From Rhizohabitans arisaemae (lineage in GTDB: Bacteria > Actinomycetota > Actinomycetes > Streptosporangiales > Streptosporangiaceae), in assembly GCF_025996515.1 (NCBI RefSeq), contig NZ_BLRH01000060.1, forward strand, positions 1,054,001 through 1,118,000: a DNA stretch of 64,000 nt, read 5' to 3'. A program made the position numbers and the translations under genes. Shown here piece by piece: positions 52,658 to 60,174 of this stretch. The first letter of the stretch is position 1. Each line of letters starts with the position of its first letter. A model generated the notes under the pieces. It made no database searches. It was not told the origin of the DNA and saw nothing but the letters and a program-made list of their open reading frames with translations.

Positions 52658-54228
52658 CAGACCACGCGGACGTCTCCGGGTCGGCGGACCCAGCCACTCC
52701 AGGTGCGGATTTCGGCCATGGAGATCGCGGCCGGACGGCCATACCGGCTGCTCCCGATCAGCCGGGGTCCGGCGGGGTGGCGCGGGTGGCCGCCGTGCTC
52801 GCCGGGGTCCTGCCGGACGACGCGATCCTGACCGACCCCGAGCGGCTCCGCACCTACGACTGCGATGGGCTCAGCCACATCCGGGTGACCCCGGGACTCG
52901 TGGTGCTGCCCGAGACCACCGAGCAGGTGAGTGTGGTCGTCCGGGCCTGCGTGGCGGCCGACGTCCCGTTCGTCGCCCGCGGTGCGGGCACCGGGCTGTC
53001 CGGCGGAGCCCTCCCGGTCGCCGACGGCGTGGTGATCGCGCTCACCCGGATGCGCCGGATCCTGCATGTCGACCCGGTGAACAAGATCGCCGTGGTCCAG
53101 CCGGGAGTGGTCAACGCCGACGTCACCGCCGCCGTGGCCGGGCACGGCCTCTACTTCGCCCCCGACCCCTCCAGCCAGATCGTCTGCACCGTGGGCGGCA
53201 ACGTGGCGGAGAACTCCGGCGGGGCGCACTGCCTCAAACACGGCTTCACCGTGAACCACGTCCTCGCCGCCACCGTGGTCCTGCCCACCGGAGAGATCGT
53301 CGAACTCGGCGGAGAGGCACCCGACCCGCTCGGCTACGACCTGCTCGGGGCGTTCATCGGCTCGGAGGGCACCCTCGGCATCGCCACCGAGATCACGTTG
53401 CGGCTCACCCGCCGGGCCCAAGTCGTGGAGACCCTGCTCGCGGGCTTCCCCGACATCGGCTCGGCCGCGGCCACCGTCTCGGCCGTGATCGCCGCAGGCA
53501 TCGTCCCGGCCGCCGCCGAACTCATGGACGCCCTCGCCGTCGAGGCCGCCGAAGCCGCCGTCGGATGCGGATACCCCGCAGAGGCGGGAGCCGTGCTCCT
53601 CGTCGAGCTCGACGGCACCCGCGCCGAGGTCACCCACGCCCTCGCCCGCGTGGAGGAGTTCTGCCTACGGCACCACGGCTTCGGCTTGCGCCGGGCCAAG
53701 GACGAGCAGGACCGGGCCGCGCTGTGGCGGGGGCGCAAATCCGCGTTCGCGGCGGTGGGCCGGATCAGCCCCGACTACTACGTCCAGGACGGGGTGGTGC
53801 CCCGTACCGTGCTCCCCGAGGCGCTCGCCCGGATCGAGGTCCTCGCGCGGGAGGCCGGGCTCCGGGTCGCCAACGTCTTCCACGCCGGAGACGGCAACCT
53901 GCACCCTCTGGTGCTGTTCGACGGCGCGATCCCCGGCGCCGGAGAGACGGCGGAACGTCTCGCCGGCCGGATTCTCACCACCTGTCTGGACCTCGGCGGC
54001 TCCATCACCGGCGAGCACGGCGTAGGCATCGAGAAGCGTGCCTATCTCGCGCATCAGTTCACCCGCGACGACCTCGACGTCATGCAGCTGCTCCGTTGTG
54101 CCTTCGACCCGGCCGGTCTCGCCAACCCGGGGAAACTCTTCCCCACCCCCCGGCTCTGCGGCGAACGCCCTGGCCGCCGAAACGGCGTCCACCCTCTCCA
54201 AGCAGCCGGGCTGGCCGAGCTCTTCTAA
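52654..54228 (+). CDS. FAD-linked oxidase, GlcD-like subunit
   Basis: The 524-residue protein has the PCMH-type FAD domain (VVLPETTEQVSVVVRACVAA, PFVARGAGTGLSGGALPVAD, the FAPDPSSQIVCTVGGNVAEN segment and GSEGTLGIATEITLRLT). The C-terminal FAD-oxidase domain carries the HAGDGNLHPLVLFDG and GGSITGEHGVGIEKR motifs. It belongs to glycolate/lactate or D-2-hydroxyacid dehydrogenase subunits. The first 40 residues (SGSADPATPGADFGHGDRGR) are low-complexity and partly repeat-derived, so the true start may be downstream near residue 42. GlcE- and GlcF-like genes lie 3.3 kb away on the opposite strand. Confidence 0.9.
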   Translation: MTDHADVSGSADPATPGADFGHGDRGRTAIPAAPDQPGSGGVARVAAVLAGVLPDDAILTDPERLRTYDCDGLSHIRVTPGLVVLPETTEQVSVVVRACVAADVPFVARGAGTGLSGGALPVADGVVIALTRMRRILHVDPVNKIAVVQPGVVNADVTAAVAGHGLYFAPDPSSQIVCTVGGNVAENSGGAHCLKHGFTVNHVLAATVVLPTGEIVELGGEAPDPLGYDLLGAFIGSEGTLGIATEITLRLTRRAQVVETLLAGFPDIGSAAATVSAVIAAGIVPAAAELMDALAVEAAEAAVGCGYPAEAGAVLLVELDGTRAEVTHALARVEEFCLRHHGFGLRRAKDEQDRAALWRGRKSAFAAVGRISPDYYVQDGVVPRTVLPEALARIEVLAREAGLRVANVFHAGDGNLHPLVLFDGAIPGAGETAERLAGRILTTCLDLGGSITGEHGVGIEKRAYLAHQFTRDDLDVMQLLRCAFDPAGLANPGKLFPTPRLCGERPGRRNGVHPLQAAGLAELF

Positions 54229-54235
54229 GAGTCTC

Positions 54236-54364
54236 CTACCAACGGATTAGGCCGAGCAGGACCTCACCGGACTCCACGGCCTTGGCCAGATCGACGTCGA
54301 CCGATCCGGTGACCTTGCCCGCGGCGTCGACCACATGGACGCTCTTGACGGTCACCACCAGCAT
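54236..54364 (-). CDS. Possible small ORF (42 aa), uncertain
   Basis: In the 285-bp gap after glcD the minus strand reads MLVVTVKSVHVVDAAGKVTG then SVDVDLAKAVESGEVLLGLI, with a regular beta-hairpin-like pattern and normal codon bias. The frame extends upstream without a good start, and no proper ribosome site is seen. It may be a small gene or the remains of a longer one; I recognise no family. Confidence 0.25.
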   Translation of the reverse strand: MLVVTVKSVHVVDAAGKVTGSVDVDLAKAVESGEVLLGLIRW

Positions 54365-54514
54365 CCCGCCCTTCGCCGTGCAGGCCCGAACGTACCGGGC
54401 CGCGACCCGGTCACTCGGCGCCCGCCGACCGGCGGATGCGGCCCCCCGATCGGCCGGTCAACCACCACCGGTCGACGGGTGCCGGGACACGCGCGCCCGC
54501 GGAAGGCTTGCGCC

Positions 54515-55792
54515 ATGTCCGCAGACCTCCGGGAAGCGCCCGCCTCCGGCCAGACCCGCATCCCCTCACTCGACGTCCTGCGCGGAATCGCCATCCTCGG
54601 CACCCTCGCTTCCAACATCTCGTTGTTCGGCATGTCCACCGGGATCATCGGGACGGTCATTCAGGGTCAGGCCGTGCCGGGGGACGAGGCGCTCCTGCTC
54701 GCCCTCGACGTGCGCAGCGTGATGACAACCCTGGTCAACGGGGTCTTCCTCGCCCTGCTGACCATCATGTTCGGGGTGGGGGTGGAGATCCAGCGGCAGT
54801 CGGCGGTACGGCGGGGCCTGGCCTGGCCCGGGCGGTACATCCGCCGCGCCGCCCTGCTCTTCGTGGAAGGCGCGGTGCACTTCGTCCTGGTCTTCGCCTA
54901 CGACGTGCTCATGTTCTACGCGATCGTCTCACTGATCGTCGCGTTCACGCTGCGACACCGTGCATGGGTGATCAGGGCCGTGATGATCGGTGCGGCCATC
55001 GCCCACGTCGCCGTCACCTACTTCAACGCGGGCCCCCTGTTCGCGGTGACAAGCACCTCCCAAGCGTCCACGGAGGGTTCCGTGGATTTCCTGCCCTCGC
55101 AGGCTTCCGGGTACCTGCCCACGGGGGCTTCCCCGGGGTACCTGGACCAGGTCCTGCACCGCATCGACCCGGCCAACCTCCCGCTCAACCGGATGGAGTT
55201 CGTCTACATCCTGTTTCTCGGCATCGCGCTCTTCCTCGCCGGGGCCATGCTGGTCCGGGCCAATGTCCTGGTCGACACCGAGCGGGGCAGGCGGATCCGG
55301 TTCCGGCTCATGGTGGTCGGCTTCGGGGTGGGCGTGCCGCTGCGCCTGCTCGCCGACTACACCGCCATCCCCCATCTGCCGGACTCCCGCTACCTGGTGG
55401 CGCCTTTCCTCGCCTTCGGCCTCCTGGCCGCGGTGGCCGGATTCTGCCTGCGGCGCCCGGTGAACGGCCCGGTGCGGCGCGGGCTGACCGCGGTGGGCAG
55501 AACCGCGCTCTCCTGCTACGTCGGGCAGAACGTCCTGGCGAGTGTGGCCCTGGAGCGGTGGGGGCTCGATCTGCGGCCGTGGCTGGAGCCGCTGGGGCAA
55601 TGGGCCGACCCGCTGGCCTGGGCCGTACTCAGCGCATTGCTCGTCGCCCTCGCCCTGCTGTGGCTGCGGTGGTTCGAACGGGGACCGCTGGAACTCGTGA
55701 TGCACCGGCTCCTCGCCGGCCGAACCAAAACCGTTCAGCCGGTTGAACTTGTAGCGTCGGACGGTGATCCGAGTACTGGTGGTCGACGATGA
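54515..55792 (+). CDS. DUF418-family membrane protein
   Basis: The 425-residue protein begins with the DUF418 signature SLDVLRGIAILGTLASNISL and has about 8-10 membrane segments, with the C-terminal DUF418 domain including RTALSCYVGQNVLASVALER and a final WLRWFERGPLELVMHRLL. Family members, such as YeiB, are putative transporters of unknown substrate. GGAAGG precedes the ATG at 54515. The gene end overlaps the response-regulator start by 29 bp, so the three genes DUF418, response regulator and kinase form one operon. It has no obvious link to the neighbouring catabolic genes. Confidence 0.88.
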   Translation: MSADLREAPASGQTRIPSLDVLRGIAILGTLASNISLFGMSTGIIGTVIQGQAVPGDEALLLALDVRSVMTTLVNGVFLALLTIMFGVGVEIQRQSAVRRGLAWPGRYIRRAALLFVEGAVHFVLVFAYDVLMFYAIVSLIVAFTLRHRAWVIRAVMIGAAIAHVAVTYFNAGPLFAVTSTSQASTEGSVDFLPSQASGYLPTGASPGYLDQVLHRIDPANLPLNRMEFVYILFLGIALFLAGAMLVRANVLVDTERGRRIRFRLMVVGFGVGVPLRLLADYTAIPHLPDSRYLVAPFLAFGLLAAVAGFCLRRPVNGPVRRGLTAVGRTALSCYVGQNVLASVALERWGLDLRPWLEPLGQWADPLAWAVLSALLVALALLWLRWFERGPLELVMHRLLAGRTKTVQPVELVASDGDPSTGGRR

Positions 55793-56414
55793 GGCCCTCA
55801 TCCGTTCGGGGTTCCGCTACATTCTCAACACCGCCGACGACATCGACGTGGTCGGGGCGGTGACCGGAACGGCGGCGCTGGACGCGGTGAACGATCACGA
55901 GCCGGACGTGGTGCTCCTGGACATCCGGATGCCCGACGTGGACGGTCTCACGATCCTCAAGCGGATCCGTCTGCTTCCCCGCCCTCCGGTGGTGGCGATC
56001 CTGACGACCTTCGACGCCGACGAGTACGTGATGACCGCGCTGCGTTCGGGCGCCTCGGGCTTCCTGCTGAAGGACACCGACCCCGAGCAGCTCCCGCACG
56101 TGGTGCGGACCCTGGCGGGAGGAGGGGTCGTGCTCTCCCCCGGGGTGACCTGTGCCGTGGTCGGCGACCACCCGGCCGGAAGCGGTGCCGACCGGGCGGA
56201 CGACGCGGTCTCCCGGCTCACCGAACGCGAGCGGGACGTGCTGGTCCTGCTCGCGGACGGGCTGTCCAACCCCGACATCGGCGCGCGCATGCACCTTGGT
56301 GTGGGTACGGTCAAAGACCACGTCAGCGCGATCCTCACCAAGCTTGAGGTGGGCAGCCGGGTGCAGGCCGCCCTCATCGCCGAGCGCGCCGGGCTGCTGC
56401 GGAACCGGCGATGA
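55764..56414 (+). CDS. NarL/LuxR-type response regulator
   Basis: The 216-residue protein has a receiver domain (VLVVDDEALIRSGFRYIL; phosphorylated Asp in VVLLDIRMPDVDGL; conserved Thr and Lys in ILTTFDA and GFLLKDT). A C-terminal LuxR HTH follows (LTERERDVLVLLADGLSNPD then HLGVGTVKDHVSAILTKLEV). It forms a pair with the kinase encoded next, whose start overlaps its stop in ATGA. The GTG start at 55764 lies inside the end of the DUF418 gene. The target is likely the operon itself or a neighbouring transporter, by analogy. Confidence 0.92.
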   Translation: MIRVLVVDDEALIRSGFRYILNTADDIDVVGAVTGTAALDAVNDHEPDVVLLDIRMPDVDGLTILKRIRLLPRPPVVAILTTFDADEYVMTALRSGASGFLLKDTDPEQLPHVVRTLAGGGVVLSPGVTCAVVGDHPAGSGADRADDAVSRLTERERDVLVLLADGLSNPDIGARMHLGVGTVKDHVSAILTKLEVGSRVQAALIAERAGLLRNRR

Positions 56415-57595
56415 GCCCCCGCCGTCTCCCCGCCCCACTGGTCGACGGGCTCTTGATCGCTGTGAGCGCCGCAGACCTGCTGGCCGGCGTACGGGGGCCG
56501 CGGGAGATGGCACTGGGTGCCCTCGCCTGTCTCGCGCTCACCGTCCGGCGGCGGTGGCCGCTGCCGGTCTTCCTCCTCTGCCTCCCCTCACTGCTGTCGA
56601 GCGCCCCGATCGCCGCACAGGTCGCCCTCTTCACCATCGCCGCAATCGTCCGCAACCGGCTGGTCGTCTACGCCTGCGGCCTGATGTTCACCGCGGTCTT
56701 CCTCGCTCCGTGGCCCGAGGGCCTCCTGGTCGGAAACGCCCCGGGCGAAACCCTGATGTTCACCGCGGTCTTTCTCGCTCCGTGGCCCCAGGGCCTCCTG
56801 GTCGGAAACGCCCTGGGCGAAGTCCTCATCCACTTGATCTCCGCCGCGTCGCTCGCCGCCGCGCCCATCCTCATCGGCCGGCTCACCCAGGTGCGCGGGG
56901 ACCTGTCCCTGCGGCTCGCCGAACTCTCCGCGGCACGCGAGCACGAGCGGTTCCTCACCGCCCAGACGGTGCTGGTCCGCGAACGGACCCGGCTCGCCCG
57001 GGAGATGCACGACGTCGTCGCCCACCAGGTGAGCCTGATCGCCGTACGCGCCGGGGTGCTTCAGGTGGCCACGGCCGACCCCGAGGTCAGGGAGGCCGCG
57101 GTGACCATCCGCGGGCTCAGTGTGGACACCCTCGACGAGCTCCGGCACATGGTCACCGTGTTGCGCACGGCGACGGGACAGCCGGCCGAGCTCACCCCGC
57201 AGCCGGGCCTGGCCGACCTGGACCGGCTGGTCAAGGCGTGCGGCATCGAGGTCGCCCTGGAGGTCGATCTCCCCGGGGAGCAGCCGCGTCCTCCCGTCCA
57301 GCGGGCGATCTACCGGGTCGTCCAGGAGTCGCTGACCAACGTCCGCAAACACGCCGACGGCGCGTCCGCGGCCGTCCGGATCCGCCGGGAAGGCGATGGC
57401 ATCCGCACCACGGTGACGAACGGCCCGCCGACCAGGGCCACGCTTCCGCTGCCCAGCGCCCGGCACGGCCTGATCGGGCTCCGGGAACGGGCCGAGCTCC
57501 TCGGCGGGAGCATCGAGTACGGTCCCCTCCCGGACGGGGGCTATCGGCTACTGCTCCGTCTGCCCGCCGAGAAGGGCCCCTCGGCGTCCGGCTGA
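56411..57595 (+). CDS. HisKA_3-type sensor histidine kinase with duplicated membrane segment
   Basis: The 394-residue kinase has an N-terminal membrane region of several segments, a dimerisation/phosphoacceptor helix ARLAREMHDVVAHQVSLIAV-like (His in REMHDVVAH) and an HATPase_c domain. The HATPase_c domain shows N-box VVQESLTNVRKHA and G-box HGLIGLRERAELLGGSIEYG. The membrane part carries an in-frame 24-residue tandem duplication (LMFTAVFLAPWPEGLLVGNA and LMFTAVFLAPWPQGLLVGNA). It forms a two-component system with the preceding regulator. Its last 55 bp overlap the convergent glcF-like gene. Confidence 0.92.
   Translation: MSPRRLPAPLVDGLLIAVSAADLLAGVRGPREMALGALACLALTVRRRWPLPVFLLCLPSLLSSAPIAAQVALFTIAAIVRNRLVVYACGLMFTAVFLAPWPEGLLVGNAPGETLMFTAVFLAPWPQGLLVGNALGEVLIHLISAASLAAAPILIGRLTQVRGDLSLRLAELSAAREHERFLTAQTVLVRERTRLAREMHDVVAHQVSLIAVRAGVLQVATADPEVREAAVTIRGLSVDTLDELRHMVTVLRTATGQPAELTPQPGLADLDRLVKACGIEVALEVDLPGEQPRPPVQRAIYRVVQESLTNVRKHADGASAAVRIRREGDGIRTTVTNGPPTRATLPLPSARHGLIGLRERAELLGGSIEYGPLPDGGYRLLLRLPAEKGPSASG
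56681..56824 (+). repeat. 72-bp tandem duplication inside the kinase gene
   Basis: Units 56681-56752 and 56753-56824 are near identical and each encodes 24 residues of one hydrophobic segment. Only a few substitutions separate the copies, so the duplication is recent. The reading frame is kept. Confidence 0.9.
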
Positions 57596-58851
57596 TCCGC
57601 CAGGCCGAGCGCGAGAACCTCCATGACGTGCATGACCGGGATATCCGATCCGGACCGGCGGAGGGCCTGGCGGATCTGCATGGCGCAGCCGGGGTTGGCG
57701 GTGGCCAGCACGTCCGCCCCGGTGGCGCGAACCTGCTCCGCCTTGCGATCCCCCAGGCGGGCCGCGGTGTCCGGCTGGAGCAGGTTGTAGATCCCGGCGG
57801 AGCCGCAACACACCCCGGGCTCGGCGACTTCACGCAGCTCAAGACCGGGTACGGCGTTCAGCAGGGTCCTGGGCTGGCCCACGATCCCCTGCCCGTTTCT
57901 GAGGTGGCAGGCATCCTGGTAGGCGACGTTCAGCTCGACGGGGCGTTTCGCCGCGCCGGGCCCGAGCTCGGCCAGCCACTCGGTGGCGTCCCGTACCTTC
58001 GCCGCGAATCGGGTGGCCCGATCGGCCCACTCGGGGTCGTCGGCGAGCAGGTGCCCGTAGTCCTTGACCGTCGCGCCGCAGCCCGCGGCGTTGACCACGA
58101 CGATGTCGGCCCCGGAATCCTCGAACGCCTCGATCAGCCCGCGGGCGAACCGCCTGGCCTCCTCGGTGCGTCCGGCGTGGGCGCTGAGCGCACCGCAGCA
58201 GCCCTGGGCGCGGGGCACCCGCACCTCACATCCCTCGGCCGCAAGCACCTGGGCGGTGGCCCGGTTCACCTCGGGGAAGAAGACCCGCTGGACGCAGCCG
58301 GTGACCAGGCCGACCACGGCTCGCCGGGGCCCGGTCGGCGGGGTGAGCGCGGGCAGGGAGCCGCTCCTCAGATTCCGCACCTCGGGAGCGAGCGCCGCCA
58401 TGTCGCGCAGGACGCCCGGGAGCAGCCGGGAGACCAACCTGGCCAGGAAGCGCTGGTAAACCCAGAGCGCCGGGCGGATCAGTCTCAGCCGGGCCGGGTG
58501 AGGAAAGAGCGCGAAGACGAATCCACGCAGAATGCGCTCCCGTCGACTCCGCGAATGACCTTCCTCGACCTGTTCCCGGGCGTGCTCGATCAGCCTGTCG
58601 TAGCGGACCCCCGACGGGCAGGCCGGCATGCAGGCGAGACAGCCCAGGCAGTTGTCCAGGTGGGCGGCCTGCACCGGGGTCACCGTACCCGCGTCGGCGA
58701 TCTGCCCGATCAGCTGGATCCGTCCCCTCGGCGAATCCGGCTCGGCCGCGTCGAGCAGGTATGTCGGGCAGGCGGACAGGCAGAACCCGCAGTGCACGCA
58801 GTCGGCGAGCAGGCCTCGCAGGTCGTCGCCGGGGTCCGGCCGATCGGTCAT
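57541..58851 (-). CDS. Fe-S oxidase subunit, GlcF-like
   Basis: The 436-residue protein has two 4Fe-4S binding motifs (CVHCGFCLSACPTYLLD and CLGCLACMPACPSG, near the N-terminus). Two CCG domains follow (VTGCVQRVFFPEVN, RAQGCCGALSAHAGRT; AYQDACHLRNGQG, EPGVCCGSAGIYNLLQPD), as in GlcF and related heterodisulfide-reductase-like proteins. It passes electrons from the FAD subunits to the quinone pool. The ATG at 58851 overlaps the GlcE-like stop in ATGA. The 3' end overlaps the convergent kinase gene by 55 bp. Confidence 0.9.
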   Translation of the reverse strand: MTDRPDPGDDLRGLLADCVHCGFCLSACPTYLLDAAEPDSPRGRIQLIGQIADAGTVTPVQAAHLDNCLGCLACMPACPSGVRYDRLIEHAREQVEEGHSRSRRERILRGFVFALFPHPARLRLIRPALWVYQRFLARLVSRLLPGVLRDMAALAPEVRNLRSGSLPALTPPTGPRRAVVGLVTGCVQRVFFPEVNRATAQVLAAEGCEVRVPRAQGCCGALSAHAGRTEEARRFARGLIEAFEDSGADIVVVNAAGCGATVKDYGHLLADDPEWADRATRFAAKVRDATEWLAELGPGAAKRPVELNVAYQDACHLRNGQGIVGQPRTLLNAVPGLELREVAEPGVCCGSAGIYNLLQPDTAARLGDRKAEQVRATGADVLATANPGCAMQIRQALRRSGSDIPVMHVMEVLALGLADQPDAEGPFSAGRRSSSR

Positions 58852-60173
58852 AGGCCCTCCAGGAATCGATGCCGGTTGAGCCGGCGCCGGGGGTCGAACT
58901 GATTCTTGACGGCGCGCATGAGGTCGACGGCCTGCGGCGGCGGTCCCCACAGGTCGGCGTCGGGCACGGTCGTCCCGGGCCCGGTCCGCACCACCACGTT
59001 TCCCCGGTGTGTCCGGGCGGCCTCCCTGGCCCGGTCGAGGGCCCGCCTCCAGCCGGCGGGCGGTGCGTCCGGGGGCAACGAGAGGGTCGCGACGCCGACG
59101 CCGACCGACGCCTCGATCCACCCCGGCATGCCTTCGCGGGCGCATTCCGCCGTGACCGCGTGCACCAGTGCGGGCAGGCGCGAGGGCGGCGCGGTGAGCC
59201 GCAGCCTGACGGGGCCTTCGCCTGCGGTACGGCCTGACGGCGCCGCATCGGCCGTAACCGGCGCCGGGTGACCGCCCGCTGCCGCCGTACCGAACAATCC
59301 ATCCGAGACAACACCGACTTCGGGTTCCGTACGGCCTGACGGCGCCGCATCGGCCGTACCGGGCTCTGCGCCGTGGACCCGGGCGGCCGGGCCAAGCAGG
59401 CGGACGGCGTCGCGGAGGACCGCTTCCACGGCGTCCGGCTCACCCTCGAACAGCAGCTTCAGCTCGCCTGGGCCGGGTCCGGTGTGACCGTGCCACTGGG
59501 CGGCGGCGGGTTCCAGCGCGGCCTCGTCCACCGCTTGGGCGAAGGCGGAACCGGCCGTGAGGTCGCAGGGGACGGACATCCACCGGGCCGCGGGCGGCAG
59601 CGGGGCCGTGCGGAAGGTGAGCTCGGCGAGGATCCCCAGCGTGCCAAGGCTTCCGGTGTAGAGCTTGCCCAGGTCGTATCCGGCGACGTTCTTGACGACG
59701 TTCCCGCCGGCGTGGGCGATCCGGCCGTCGGCGAGGACGACGGTCACCCCGAGCAGCTGATCGCGCACCGTGCCGTGGCGGAGCCGGAGCGGCCCGGAGG
59801 CGTCCGACGCGACGAGGCCGCCGAGGGTGCCCCGTTCGTCCTCGGGGTCCAGCGCGAGCCGCTGCCCGTGGTCGGCGAGGATCCGGCGGAGCCTGGCGAA
59901 GGGCATCCCGGCCTGGGCCTTCACCACGAGTTCCCCCGGATCGTAGGAGAGCAGGGCGTCCAGGCGCCCGGTCGCCACCACCAGATCGGCGTCGAGCCAC
60001 GGCTCGGCTCCCGAGATCGAGGTGCCGGCGCCGACGACGGCCACGGTGGCGTCGTGTCCGGCGGCCAGCCGGAGCAGGCGGGCGAGCGCGGGCACCGTCG
60101 CGGGGTGCGCGCGGGGCGGCGCCCCCTCGGCGAGGACGGTGTCGGGAACGTCGTACAGGCCGTGGATCTCCAC
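58848..60173 (-). CDS. FAD-binding oxidase subunit, GlcE-like, with repeat insertion
   Basis: The 441-residue protein has the PCMH FAD-binding fold (TVAVVGAGTSISGAEPW, GTLGGLVASDASGPLRLRHG, VVKNVAGYDLGKLYTGSLGT) and the C-terminal KNQFDPRRRLNRHRFLEGL typical of GlcE. An extra stretch of about 50 residues in the middle contains TADAAPSGRT twice, 34 residues apart. It is encoded by two identical 30-bp copies of a GTACGGCC palindrome (59227-59256 and 59329-59359), so it is a repeat insertion kept in frame. GTG 60173 follows the flavoprotein stop by one base. Confidence 0.87.
   Translation of the reverse strand: MEIHGLYDVPDTVLAEGAPPRAHPATVPALARLLRLAAGHDATVAVVGAGTSISGAEPWLDADLVVATGRLDALLSYDPGELVVKAQAGMPFARLRRILADHGQRLALDPEDERGTLGGLVASDASGPLRLRHGTVRDQLLGVTVVLADGRIAHAGGNVVKNVAGYDLGKLYTGSLGTLGILAELTFRTAPLPPAARWMSVPCDLTAGSAFAQAVDEAALEPAAAQWHGHTGPGPGELKLLFEGEPDAVEAVLRDAVRLLGPAARVHGAEPGTADAAPSGRTEPEVGVVSDGLFGTAAAGGHPAPVTADAAPSGRTAGEGPVRLRLTAPPSRLPALVHAVTAECAREGMPGWIEASVGVGVATLSLPPDAPPAGWRRALDRAREAARTHRGNVVVRTGPGTTVPDADLWGPPPQAVDLMRAVKNQFDPRRRLNRHRFLEGL
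59227..59359. repeat. Two identical GTACGGCC palindromes inside glcE-like gene
   Basis: Each copy starts GTACGGCCTGACGGCGCCG and ends CATCGGCCGTA, an imperfect palindrome centred on CGGCGCCG; the second copy is completed to GGCCGTAC. Copies occupy 59227-59256 and 59329-59359, exactly 102 bp (34 codons) apart. Related palindromes occur at 25770-25795 and in the spacers at 47500 and 52257. Confidence 0.85.
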
Positions 60174-60174
60174 G

